Assembly (NCBI GenBank): GCA_937864385.1
Contig: CALMJN010000401.1
Location: 1 to 10,142 of the forward strand
Source of the DNA: an uncultured Methanosarcinales archaeon
GTDB taxonomy: Archaea > Halobacteriota > Methanosarcinia > Methanotrichales > Methanotrichaceae
Direction of reading: 5' to 3'
DNA: 10,142 nucleotides
Made by a program: the position numbers and the translations under genes. Each line of letters opens with the position of its first letter. Position 1 is the first letter of the stretch. The notes below the pieces were generated by a model that was given only the letters and a program-made list of their open reading frames with translations, ran no database searches and was not told the origin of the DNA. Below, piece after piece: positions 1-6,470 of the stretch.

Positions 1-72
1 AAGGCCGTAAGAGGCCTGGAAGAGGGGGAGGGCGTAGGGCATGAATTCAAAAGAGGACGAGGAGATGAAGAG

Positions 73-1152
73 ATGACCTTGAGGCTGCGCATTGCCACAT
101 TTAATCTTATGACCCTGGACGATCGGCGAGAGCTGCGTCCAAGCCTGGAGGAGCGCATACCGATCCTGCGCCCCCAATTGGTTCGTCTGGATGCGGACAT
201 CTTATGCCTGCAGGAGGTTTACGGCCAGCATGAGCGGGGCAAAAAGATTCGCCTCACTGCCCTGAGCCGCCTCCTGGAAAACACCCCCTACGAGGGATAC
301 AGAAGGGTCACAACCATAGATCCGGGGACAAGAGAGGTCTCGGAGCGCCACAACCTGGTCATCCTCAGCCGATATGATATCTTGGAGCACGACCAGTATC
401 TGCACGAGTATGCACCGGCGCCCTGCTACAAGAAGGTAACCGCCGTGCCTGAGGAGAGCGAAGCCATGCCCATAACCTGGCAGAGGCCCATTCTGCATGC
501 CAAGGTAGGGCTTCCCAACGGCATGGTGGTGGATGTGATCAATCTGCATCTGAAGAGCCGCCGGCCTACCAATATCCAGGGACACAGACTCCCGGACAAG
601 AGCTGGAAGACGGCCTCGGGATGGGCGGAGGGTGTTTTCATCTCCAGTATGAAGCGCATCGGCCAGGCCCTGGAGACCCGCATTCTCATCGGCAAACTCT
701 TCGATGAGGATCCCTATTCCCTGATCGCAGTATGCGGGGATTTCAATGAGGAGCTGGATGAGGTATCCATAGAGGCCCTCCGGGGCGATGTGGAGAACAC
801 CGGCAATATGAATCTGGCCATGCGGGTCCTGGTGCCCACAGAGAGAAACGTCCCCGAGCCGGCCCGCTACTCCTTCCTTCACAACGGCAAGGGCAAGATG
901 CTGGACCATATCCTGGTCTCCAGAACCATGCTGGCCTACTTCCGGGGCACCGAGGTGCACAATGAGCTATTGCACGACACCTCCATGGTCTTTCCGGAGA
1001 GAATCTTCTATCCCGAGTCGGACCATGCCCCGGTCATTGCCCACTTCGAGCTGCCGGAGAAAAGGATCAAGCGGCAGACTGAGGAGGGAGAGGGAGCGGG
1101 AATGCCGGTGTATCAGGACAGGGCGGTGCAAGAGGCAATAAAGCAGGCCTGA
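73..1152 (+). CDS. Endonuclease/exonuclease/phosphatase (EEP) family hydrolase
   Basis: The 359-residue product carries the full DNase I-like EEP set in order: the TFN motif with Asn11, the metal-binding Glu48 in LCLQEV, NLVILSR at 94-100, the catalytic-type His159 in NLHLKSRRP, GDFN with Asp223 and Asn225, Asp278-His279 in MLDHILVSR, and the closing SDHAP with Asp317 and His318. The family is made of metal-dependent phosphodiesterases or phosphatases acting on DNA, RNA, phosphoinositides or sphingolipids; the substrate cannot be read from the sequence. There is no signal peptide or membrane segment, so a cytoplasmic enzyme is likely. The ATG at 73 is chosen because GAGGAG (59-64) lies 8 nt upstream and the EEP fold begins at once. 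The same frame stays open to the left edge of the window, so a longer N-terminus cannot be excluded. The last 30 residues are charged and lie outside the domain. No co-transcription with the next gene is evident: 150 nt with a promoter intervene. Confidence 0.88.
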   Translation: MTLRLRIATFNLMTLDDRRELRPSLEERIPILRPQLVRLDADILCLQEVYGQHERGKKIRLTALSRLLENTPYEGYRRVTTIDPGTREVSERHNLVILSRYDILEHDQYLHEYAPAPCYKKVTAVPEESEAMPITWQRPILHAKVGLPNGMVVDVINLHLKSRRPTNIQGHRLPDKSWKTASGWAEGVFISSMKRIGQALETRILIGKLFDEDPYSLIAVCGDFNEELDEVSIEALRGDVENTGNMNLAMRVLVPTERNVPEPARYSFLHNGKGKMLDHILVSRTMLAYFRGTEVHNELLHDTSMVFPERIFYPESDHAPVIAHFELPEKRIKRQTEEGEGAGMPVYQDRAVQEAIKQA

Positions 1153-1254
1153 TGAGAAGGGGCATTCCGGCTGCTTTAATCCAGATCCATTGCAGGTACA
1201 TAGGTCAGATGATCATCGTTCATTGCCACTTCATGGGAAAATTATTTGTAATAT

Positions 1255-1268
1255 CAATGATTATAAAT
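1255..1268 (+). promoter_or_regulatory. Candidate archaeal promoter of the peptidase gene
   Basis: An AT-rich block in the gap after the EEP gene contains TTATAAAT (1261-1268), a good archaeal TATA box, preceded by purine-rich AATGA that could act as a BRE. Transcription would start near 1288-1295, about 30-35 nt before the GTG start at 1325. It is placed by spacing and sequence only. Confidence 0.55.
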
Positions 1269-1311
1269 TAATTGATTCAGATTCCAGGCTTAGAATTTAG
1301 GCCATGTTTCT

Positions 1312-1317
1312 AGGAGG
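1312..1317 (+). promoter_or_regulatory. Ribosome binding site that sets the GTG start of the peptidase
   Basis: A perfect AGGAGG lies 7 nt before the GTG at 1325. It sits downstream of the ATG at 1304 in the same frame, so that ATG is very unlikely to be the start: it has no upstream site of its own, and the AGGAGG would fall inside the coding region. Confidence 0.8.
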
Positions 1318-1324
1318 AGTATTT

Positions 1325-3055
1325 GTGAATTTTAAGGAGATCTCCATAGGAGAGAAGATAACTGACAGCCTTTCGAAGAGAGAGAGAAAAGGCTATGTGG
1401 TCAGGGTTGAAGCCAATCGCAAGCTGACCATTGATCTGCGAGGACCGGCCAATCAGGACTTCGATCTCTATATCAAGCACAATGAAGAGGCATCAACTCT
1501 TAATTGGGACTATAAACGGGTGACGACCAAGGCAGATGAGATCATCACCATCGAACCCACCAGTTCAGGCTCTTATTATATCCTGGTTTATGCTTACAGA
1601 GGCTCCGGCCAGTTCAGTCTGTCCACCGAAGTTCCTACACAAGATGTGGAGATAGTACCCAGCCAGCAGATCAAAGGAATTCTGACTGCCAGCAAAGAGG
1701 CACTCTACTATCTCATAAAGACCAAAGAAGGGCAGAAGATCACCCTGGACTTGAACGGTCCATTAGATGCCGACTTCGATCTCTATGTCCGCTATGGCGA
1801 GAGGCCCACCAATATCAATTACGACTATAAGAGCTACAGCGGCAGCTCCAGAGAGAGCATAGTCATCGACAAGGCCAAAAGAGGCAGCTATTTCATTATG
1901 GTGTACTCATATCGGGGCAGCGGCGAGTTCACTTTATCCGCTTTGCCTTTGGAGGAAGCGGAGACTGTAGAGCTGATCATAACCAGCAAAGAAAAGCTCA
2001 AGACGAAATACGGTCAGGCAGAACTGGGCCAGATAGAGGCAAAAATCGCCGATTATATCAACGCCCTCGGGACAGCAGGCATAACCGCCAAGCTCGCCTA
2101 TGTCGATGATGCCGCCACCCTATCCCCCTATGGATTAAGCCCGGTAGCCTCCGACAGCCCGGACCAGATCAAGGAGTTGATCGACAGCCTGGAGGGAAAG
2201 CTCAATCCCAGGCATATCCTGATCCTGGGAGGACACTCCATCATACCCTTTTTCAGCCTGACCAATCCGGCCGGTTTCGACGGAGACAGAATTGTTCACT
2301 CGGACAGCCCCTATGCCTCCCGGGATAGCGACTATCTTATTCCAGAAAGGTCCTTGGGCAGGCTCCCCGATGCCGGTGAGGGAGAACTGCCTTTCTTCCT
2401 GTCACTGCTCTCTGCAGCCGCTTCCCGGGTCAGAAGGGCGGATAAAGTCTCCTTCGGCATGACTGCCAATGTCTGGACTGATGCCTCACAGGCGGTCTAT
2501 GTCCCCATAAAGAATGCCGGCGAGATTCTGGAACTCTCTCCTCCCGTGAGGCATGGGGATCTGCCCGTGGCACGGCTGAACAGGAAAGGCTACTTCTACT
2601 TCAATCTGCACGGAGGCGAGGACACCGCCAACTGGTACGGCCAGGAGGGAAGCTCCTACCCGGTGGCCTTCACTCCGGAGAACATCAAGGACGCCGAGGT
2701 GAGAAATGCAGTGGTCTGCTGCGAGGCCTGCTATGGAGCAAATATCGTGGACAAAGGAGTTGATGAGGCATTATCTCTCAAGTTCCTGGCTAAAGATGCC
2801 GCCTGCTTCGTGGGCTCGACCAAGATAGCCTACGGCCCCACCGAGCCGCCCAGCACTGAGGCCGACCTCCTGGTCCTGAAGTTCTTTGAGCGGATCAAGG
2901 AAGGCCTGACCTTCGGAGATGCCTTCATGAAAGCCAAGCAGGACTTTGCCAGGGAGTGCATTGCTGCCAGAGCCAGGCTGGATATGACCGAGAAGAAGAC
3001 CCTGATCGAATTCGTGTTGTTTGCAGACCCGTCATCGAAGATGGAGGAAGCATAA
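1325..3055 (+). CDS. Gingipain-like (C25, clan CD) cysteine peptidase with two N-terminal PPC domains
   Basis: The 576-residue product, read from the GTG at 1325, has three parts. Two tandem PPC-type beta-sandwich domains lie at about 10-103 and 115-207. They share DFDLY-x(n)-DYK blocks and near-identical ends (LVYAYRGSGQFSLS and MVYSYRGSGEFTLS). The rest, from about 214, resembles a C25/caspase-like domain: HILILGGHSIIP, DSDYLIPERSLGRLPD (as in gingipain relatives), the catalytic His429 in FNLHGGED, the catalytic Cys469 in CCEACYGAN, then FVGSTKIAYGP, and a closing LFADPS that resembles the usual GDP ending of C25. Both catalytic residues of the clan are present, so an active peptidase is predicted; the residue it cleaves after is not visible. 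PPC domains are usually found on secreted peptidases, but there is no signal peptide or transmembrane helix here, so the protein appears cytoplasmic. Its stop overlaps the next gene's start by one base. A CHAT-like or other caspase-fold assignment is the main alternative to C25. Confidence 0.85.
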   Translation: MNFKEISIGEKITDSLSKRERKGYVVRVEANRKLTIDLRGPANQDFDLYIKHNEEASTLNWDYKRVTTKADEIITIEPTSSGSYYILVYAYRGSGQFSLSTEVPTQDVEIVPSQQIKGILTASKEALYYLIKTKEGQKITLDLNGPLDADFDLYVRYGERPTNINYDYKSYSGSSRESIVIDKAKRGSYFIMVYSYRGSGEFTLSALPLEEAETVELIITSKEKLKTKYGQAELGQIEAKIADYINALGTAGITAKLAYVDDAATLSPYGLSPVASDSPDQIKELIDSLEGKLNPRHILILGGHSIIPFFSLTNPAGFDGDRIVHSDSPYASRDSDYLIPERSLGRLPDAGEGELPFFLSLLSAAASRVRRADKVSFGMTANVWTDASQAVYVPIKNAGEILELSPPVRHGDLPVARLNRKGYFYFNLHGGEDTANWYGQEGSSYPVAFTPENIKDAEVRNAVVCCEACYGANIVDKGVDEALSLKFLAKDAACFVGSTKIAYGPTEPPSTEADLLVLKFFERIKEGLTFGDAFMKAKQDFARECIAARARLDMTEKKTLIEFVLFADPSSKMEEA

Positions 3056-3336
3056 TGGCCCTTACAGACAAAGAACTCAAGAAGATGATCAAAGGATATA
3101 TGGAAGAGAATTCCCCCGAGCTGGCTGATGAGGAGCCGGTCATCAGCGAGGAGAGCTACGAGATTCCGGAGGGAGTAGCGAGAAAGCTTGGCGTGAGCTT
3201 GCCCAAGAGCGCCAAGACGGTCAAGGTTCTGACTTACAAGAAGATGGTTACCGCAGAGGACGGAGCCAAGCTGCCCATAGTGACCCGTGTCACTGTGGAC
3301 GAGGACGGCAATATAATCAAGGCCACTGGCAATTAA
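3055..3336 (+). CDS. Small protein of unknown function coupled to the C25-like peptidase
   Basis: I do not recognise this 93-residue protein. Its ATG shares its first base with the peptidase stop (TAATG), and GGAGG (3043-3047) lies 7 nt upstream, so the two are almost certainly co-translated. The N-terminal 26 residues look helical and charged (17 Asp/Glu against 14 Lys/Arg over the whole protein). The middle, from about 35, has EIPEGVARKLGVSLP. The C-terminal 40 residues alternate hydrophobic and polar residues, ending VTRVTVDEDGNIIKATGN, and look like a beta-hairpin or small sheet. There is no signal peptide, membrane segment or Cys. A longer reading from an ATG at 2956 would run out of frame through the peptidase C-terminus and is not preferred. 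By position it could be an inhibitor, detachable pro-domain or substrate of the peptidase; that is inference only. Confidence 0.82.
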   Translation: MALTDKELKKMIKGYMEENSPELADEEPVISEESYEIPEGVARKLGVSLPKSAKTVKVLTYKKMVTAEDGAKLPIVTRVTVDEDGNIIKATGN

Positions 3337-3387
3337 AGTGGGAGAGGAAGCGATCCCGGCCGAAGCCCGGAGAAAATGGCAGCAGGA

Positions 3388-3430
3388 TGCCGTCTGTCCT
3401 GAGCCGAGATAGAGTTCAGGACAGATGGCA
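3388..3430 (+). repeat. 15-bp inverted repeat (RNA hairpin) after the peptidase/small-protein unit
   Basis: TGCCGTCTGTCCTGA (3388-3402) and TCAGGACAGATGGCA (3416-3430) pair over 15 positions with a single G-U wobble, around a 13-nt loop. It begins 51 nt after the stop of the small gene. No T-run follows, so it is not an ordinary terminator; a 3' UTR stabilising stem, a processing site or part of a small RNA would fit. Confidence 0.65.
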
Positions 3431-3689
3431 AGAGCTGAGTAGAGATCGAGATCCATTGGAGTTGAGATAACTACCGGCCATCCTATCTCCCTTAAAGAGG
3501 CCGGCAATGCCGGCTACCGTCAAGCCCGCCTCAGCCATGCTGGCCCCGCTGGCGGTCTGACCATATGCTGTAGCGGAGGAGGACCACTAATCGCCCCGGT
3601 GAAGGTAGATTCCCTTTATCTGCAGCGGCATATCCAGCCAGGTTCTCCTTGCCTGACCAGCCGGATGTCTTCCACATTCACCACTCTCC

Positions 3690-3703
3690 ATAGGCTATTT
3701 ATC
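3690..3703 (+). promoter_or_regulatory. Candidate promoter of the beta-CASP ribonuclease gene
   Basis: TATTTATC (3696-3703) resembles an archaeal TATA box and would place the transcript start near 3722-3727, about 30 nt before the TTG start. GGAG (3742-3745) then lies 10 nt before that start. The BRE is not distinctive, so confidence is moderate. Confidence 0.45.
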
Positions 3704-3755
3704 TTAATCGAGCGATTTTAGACAAGGCAATATCTGAAACCGGAGTGGGATATAA

Positions 3756-5162
3756 TTGATACTTCAATTCTGGGGTGCGGCCCAGACTGTGACCGGCTCG
3801 ATGCATCTGGTCGAGGCCGACGGCCACCGGCTGCTATTGGACTGCGGCATGGCACAGGGCAGAAGAGAGGAAGCTAAAAAGCTGAATTCCGAATTTCCTT
3901 TCGATCCCGAGAAGATCGACGCCGTCGTGCTCTCTCATGCCCATCTCGACCACAGCGGCAAGCTGCCCATGCTGGTCAAGAAGGGCTTTTCCGGCAGCAT
4001 CTTCTCCACATCTGCCACCAGAGACCTTTGCAGCGCCATGCTGGCCGACTCCGCATCCCTGCAGGAGATGGATGCGAAGTATGTGAACAGGCAGAATGAA
4101 AAACAGGGACTGCCTTTCATCAAGCCTCTTTACACCTTGCATGATGTTGCCAGGACCATGCGGCTCTTCCAGACTGTGGAGTTCCAGCGCCCTATGGAGA
4201 TCCTGCCGGGGATAAAAATGACCTTCCGGAATGCTGGCCATATCCTGGGCTCGGCATCTGTATCCCTGGAGATAGCCGAGGGCGGGGACAAAAAGAAGGT
4301 GACCGCCCTGGCCTTCACCGGCGATCTGGGCCGCAAGGGAGCAGCGGTGGTGAAGGATCCAGATATCATAGACCGGGCTGATATTCTCATCACCGAGTCG
4401 ACATACGGAGGCAGAGATCACGGCCCCATGGATGAGGCCCGGAAGAATCTGGCCCGGGTGGTGAGGGAGACGGCCAACAACGGCGGACTTTTGATCATTC
4501 CCGCCTTTGCCGTGGGAAGGACCCAGGATGTGGTCTATCATCTTCATGACTTGATGCAGTCAAAAGAAATCCCCCAGATGCCGGTCTATGTGGACAGCCC
4601 ACTGGCCACCAATATAACTGAGATCTTCAGAGCCCATCCGGAATGCTTTGATGAGGAGACCGAACAGTTATTGATGCAGGACGGCGGCGATGACCCCTTC
4701 GGCTTTAATATGCTCCGGTACACCCGCAGCACCGAGGAGTCGAAAAAACTCAATAATATAAGGCGACCGGCGATCATCATCAGCGCCTCGGGTATGTGCG
4801 AGGGCGGCAGAGTGCTGCACCATCTGCGCCGTAATATCGGCGATCCCAATACCACCGTTCTATTCGTGGGCTTCCAGGCTGAGAATACCCTGGGTCGAAA
4901 GCTACTGCGAGGAGACAAGACGGCACGGATATACGGAGAGGAGCATGAGGTGAGAGCCAGGATGGAAAAGATCGATGGCTACAGCGCTCACGCCGATGAA
5001 GGAGAGATGCTTGATTTCATCAATGCCATACCGAACAGGCCGAAACACGTCTTCGTGGTGCACGGCGAGCCGGATGCCACAGCGGCCATGGCCACCGGGC
5101 TGGCCAGACTGGGAATCGAGGACATAGCAATTCCGGAGCGCGGTGAGAGGTTCGAGGTTTAA
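3756..5162 (+). CDS. Beta-CASP metallo-beta-lactamase ribonuclease (TTHA0252/YSH1 type)
   Basis: The 468-residue product starts at TTG 3756 with the family's GAAxxVTGS opening. Metallo-beta-lactamase motifs follow in order: Asp29 (LLLDCGMAQG), HAHLDH with His61, His63, Asp65 and His66, His162 in AGHILGS, and Asp190 in FTGDLG. The beta-CASP part has Glu214 in TESTYG (motif A), FAVGRTQ at 251-257, VDSPLA at 280-285, SASGMCEGG at 343-351, His412 in SAHAD (motif B) and His436 in VVHGEP (motif C). All zinc ligands are present, so a zinc-dependent endo/exoribonuclease acting in mRNA decay or processing is predicted. It lacks the N-terminal KH domains of archaeal aCPSF1 and resembles stand-alone enzymes such as Thermus TTHA0252. 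It appears monocistronic, with its own promoter and about 410 nt to the next gene. The alternative label is an aCPSF2 orthologue. Confidence 0.92.
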   Translation: MILQFWGAAQTVTGSMHLVEADGHRLLLDCGMAQGRREEAKKLNSEFPFDPEKIDAVVLSHAHLDHSGKLPMLVKKGFSGSIFSTSATRDLCSAMLADSASLQEMDAKYVNRQNEKQGLPFIKPLYTLHDVARTMRLFQTVEFQRPMEILPGIKMTFRNAGHILGSASVSLEIAEGGDKKKVTALAFTGDLGRKGAAVVKDPDIIDRADILITESTYGGRDHGPMDEARKNLARVVRETANNGGLLIIPAFAVGRTQDVVYHLHDLMQSKEIPQMPVYVDSPLATNITEIFRAHPECFDEETEQLLMQDGGDDPFGFNMLRYTRSTEESKKLNNIRRPAIIISASGMCEGGRVLHHLRRNIGDPNTTVLFVGFQAENTLGRKLLRGDKTARIYGEEHEVRARMEKIDGYSAHADEGEMLDFINAIPNRPKHVFVVHGEPDATAAMATGLARLGIEDIAIPERGERFEV

Positions 5163-5232
5163 GCTCATGGAAGTGGTTCTTTGCTGTGGGCGCTAGTCCC
5201 GGAATAATAGTACTCTCCAGAGAGCTCTTCAA

Positions 5233-5248
5233 CTGCCTGTGCAGGCAG
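5233..5248 (+). repeat. Short perfect hairpin downstream of the beta-CASP gene
   Basis: CTGCCTG (5233-5239) and CAGGCAG (5242-5248) are perfect inverted copies separated by TG; as RNA this gives a 6-bp stem with a 4-nt loop. It could mark the 3' end of the beta-CASP transcript. No T-run follows, so termination is only a guess. Confidence 0.4.
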
Positions 5249-5501
5249 CCGGACTTGCTCTCCGAACAGCTGCTTGTCTGTCCAGCGATTCTGCCCCATT
5301 ATCCTGATCTTGGTCTCTCTGGCCCGCAGGAATCTGGGCTGACATCCTCGGGCCAGGTTTGCTCTTTGCTCCGCCCGGCCCCACCCCTCTGCTTTCTGCC
5401 CGGCTACTTTATATTCAGGCAGAGCCTCCTGGAGAAGAGAGTTCCCCGAAACAGTGCCCTAAAAGCCGGCCACAATAGCCGCCTGGGGCCAGGAGGGGGC
5501 A

Positions 5502-5518
5502 GAAAAAGCATTTATACT
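5502..5518 (+). promoter_or_regulatory. Promoter of the S19e-to-ftsY cluster
   Basis: The purine-rich BRE GAAAAAGCA (5502-5510) is followed directly by the TATA box TTTATACT (5511-5518). Expected transcription start is near 5537-5542, giving a leader of about 30-35 nt that contains GGAGG (5558-5562). This is the best promoter in the window and probably drives most of the nine-gene cluster. Confidence 0.75.
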
Positions 5519-5557
5519 TGTTTCTGCGTAAGGGTTCTGGTTTGTCCCTTATCATTT

Positions 5558-5562
5558 GGAGG
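5558..5562 (+). promoter_or_regulatory. Ribosome binding site deciding the TTG start of S19e
   Basis: GGAGG lies 10 nt before TTG 5573. A second in-frame TTG at 5564 is only 1 nt away from the site and is therefore unlikely. This fixes the protein start and rules out the long upstream in-frame extension. Confidence 0.75.
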
Positions 5563-5572
5563 ATTGAAGGAT

Positions 5573-6052
5573 TTGACAACTGTTTACGACGTACCTCCCC
5601 ATGACTTGATAGCTGCCGTGGCCCAGGAGCTAAAGGCGGCGGGCAAGGTTCAGCCCCCGACATGGGCCGAGTTTGCCAAGACTGGGGTAAATAGGGAGAT
5701 GCCTCCCACCAACCCCGACTGGTGGTTTGTGCGGTGCGCATCAGTGTTGCGCAGAATATATATAGACGGCCCGGTGGGCGTCTCACGCCTGAGAAGCTTC
5801 TACGGCGGAAAGCACCGCAAGGGCGTAGCCACAGGATTCTTCTGCAAGGGCAGCGGCTCCGTGGTCCGCGAGTCTTTGCAGCAGCTGGAGAAGGCCGGCT
5901 ATGTCAGGAAGCTCAAGAAAGGACGCCAGATGACCCCCGAGGGCCAGGCGTACCTGGACGGCGTAGCCCATAAGATCAGAGGCAAGATACAGAGCGAGGC
6001 CGCACCTAATCAGCAGCCTCCGGCCGAGCCAGCCGCCGAGCCCACGGCCTGA
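5573..6052 (+). CDS. rps19e: 30S ribosomal protein S19e
   Basis: The 159-residue product from TTG 5573 matches the archaeal/eukaryotic S19e family: TVYDVPPHDLI at the N-terminus, PPTWAEFAKTGVNREMPP at 28-45, the signature DWWFVRCASVLRRIY at 49-63, GPVGVSRLRSFYGG at 66-79, and VRESLQQLEKAGYV at 98-111 as the winged-helix recognition region, with KKGRQMTPEGQAYLD following. S19e sits in the head of the small subunit and is needed for 18S/16S rRNA maturation. The last 19 residues are a low-complexity Ala/Pro/Gln/Glu tail not needed for the fold. It opens the cluster right after the promoter; PDCD5 follows after 47 nt. Confidence 0.96.
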   Translation: MTTVYDVPPHDLIAAVAQELKAAGKVQPPTWAEFAKTGVNREMPPTNPDWWFVRCASVLRRIYIDGPVGVSRLRSFYGGKHRKGVATGFFCKGSGSVVRESLQQLEKAGYVRKLKKGRQMTPEGQAYLDGVAHKIRGKIQSEAAPNQQPPAEPAAEPTA

Positions 6053-6099
6053 AGATCGAAAAAGGGCGGCAGCAATCAAGTTTAGCGAGGTAGAGTTCA

Positions 6100-6441
6100 A
6101 TGGTTGATGATGAGCTTGCAGAACTGAGACGAAAGAGGATGGAGCAGATCCAGAGGCAGCAGATGGACACCCAGATGGCTGCCGCTCAGCAGGATCAGGC
6201 CCAGCAGGAGCTGGAGGCCAAGAAGGCAGCTCTGATGAGGACCATCCTCACCCCCGAGGCCAGGGAAAGGCTCAATGCCATTCGCATGACCAGGCCGGAG
6301 TTCGTCGCCCAGATCGAGGCCCAGCTCATCATGCTTGCTCAAAGCGGCAGGCTGAGAGGCGCGATCACTGACGAGCAGCTCAAGGCGATACTCCAGCAGG
6401 CCCAGCCCAAGAAGAGAGACATCACCATAACCAGGAGATAA
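6100..6441 (+). CDS. PDCD5 (TFAR19)-family nucleic-acid-binding protein
   Basis: The 113-residue product has the family layout: an N-terminal charged, Gln-rich helix (residues 1-45), then the conserved three-helix core [19 protein letters not shown], a helix [17 protein letters not shown], and [12 protein letters not shown] (about 50-101), and a basic tail ending [10 protein letters not shown]. Archaeal members are double-stranded-DNA-binding proteins; the human relative is the apoptosis factor PDCD5. The position directly after S19e is conserved in archaea and suggests a ribosome- or RNA-linked role. GAGGT (6087-6091) sits 8 nt before the ATG. The next gene starts 29 nt after its stop. Confidence 0.93.
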   Translation: MVDDELAELRRKRMEQIQRQQMDTQMAAAQQDQAQQELEAKKAALMRTILTPEARERLNAIRMTRPEFVAQIEAQLIMLAQSGRLRGAITDEQLKAILQQAQPKKRDITITRR

Positions 6442-6470
6442 GAGCGGCATCTTAGCCTCAGGCGGGATCG

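Larger units (their letters stand above)
3337..3755. other. Gene-free spacer between the peptidase unit and the beta-CASP gene
   Basis: About 420 nt in which I find no gene with both a start and a plausible ribosome binding site. The longest + strand readings are under 30 codons. It holds a strong 15-bp hairpin (3388-3430), a short GC-rich hairpin GCCGGC-AAT-GCCGGC (3500-3514), and, at the right end, the candidate promoter and ribosome binding site of the next gene. No tRNA, CRISPR repeat or C/D-box RNA pattern is apparent. Confidence 0.6.
5163..5572. other. Gene-free spacer upstream of the ribosomal cluster
   Basis: About 410 nt between the beta-CASP stop and S19e. The + frame of S19e happens to stay open back to 5186, but the translation there (Leu/Ser/Pro/Cys-rich) is unlike S19e, which begins at 5573. 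Visible structure: a compact inverted repeat CTGCCTG-TG-CAGGCAG (5233-5248) about 70 nt after the beta-CASP stop; a TATA-like TTTATAT near 5409; and an inverted repeat CCTCCTGG/CCAGGAGG (5425-5432/5489-5496). The far right holds the S19e promoter. I see no tRNA or protein gene on either strand. Confidence 0.55.

Noticed and set aside
202..960. 252-codon - strand frame opposite the EEP gene
   Set aside because: It is antisense to an intact EEP domain with all motifs, with His/Gly/Leu-rich composition typical of a shadow frame.
1098..1172. Inverted GGAATGCC / GGCATTCC around the EEP stop as a terminator
   Set aside because: Only about 8 bp with a loop of over 50 nt and no T-run; probably chance.
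1304..1324. ATG 1304 as the peptidase start
   Set aside because: AGGAGG lies downstream of it and 7 nt before GTG 1325; the extra seven residues have no own ribosome binding site.
3338..3470. Mini-ORFs in the spacer (GTG 3338, 24 codons; ATG 3387, 27 codons)
   Set aside because: No ribosome binding site at the right distance and no recognisable protein; one start also falls in the hairpin region.
2830..3507. 225-codon open frame on the - strand across the peptidase end and small gene
   Set aside because: It lies antisense to two genes with clear coding evidence, and its translation is low-similarity Ser/Leu/Ala-rich; it is a shadow.
3834..4547. 237-codon - strand frame opposite the beta-CASP gene
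   Set aside because: Shadow of a gene with all catalytic motifs on the + strand.
5186..5572. In-frame upstream extension of S19e to 288 residues
   Set aside because: The extra 129 residues are Leu/Ser/Pro/Cys-rich with no family similarity, and the promoter and GGAGG for S19e lie within this stretch.
5756..5764. ATATATATA as a promoter
   Set aside because: It lies inside S19e in the Arg-Ile-Tyr-Ile coding stretch and has no gene start at the right distance.
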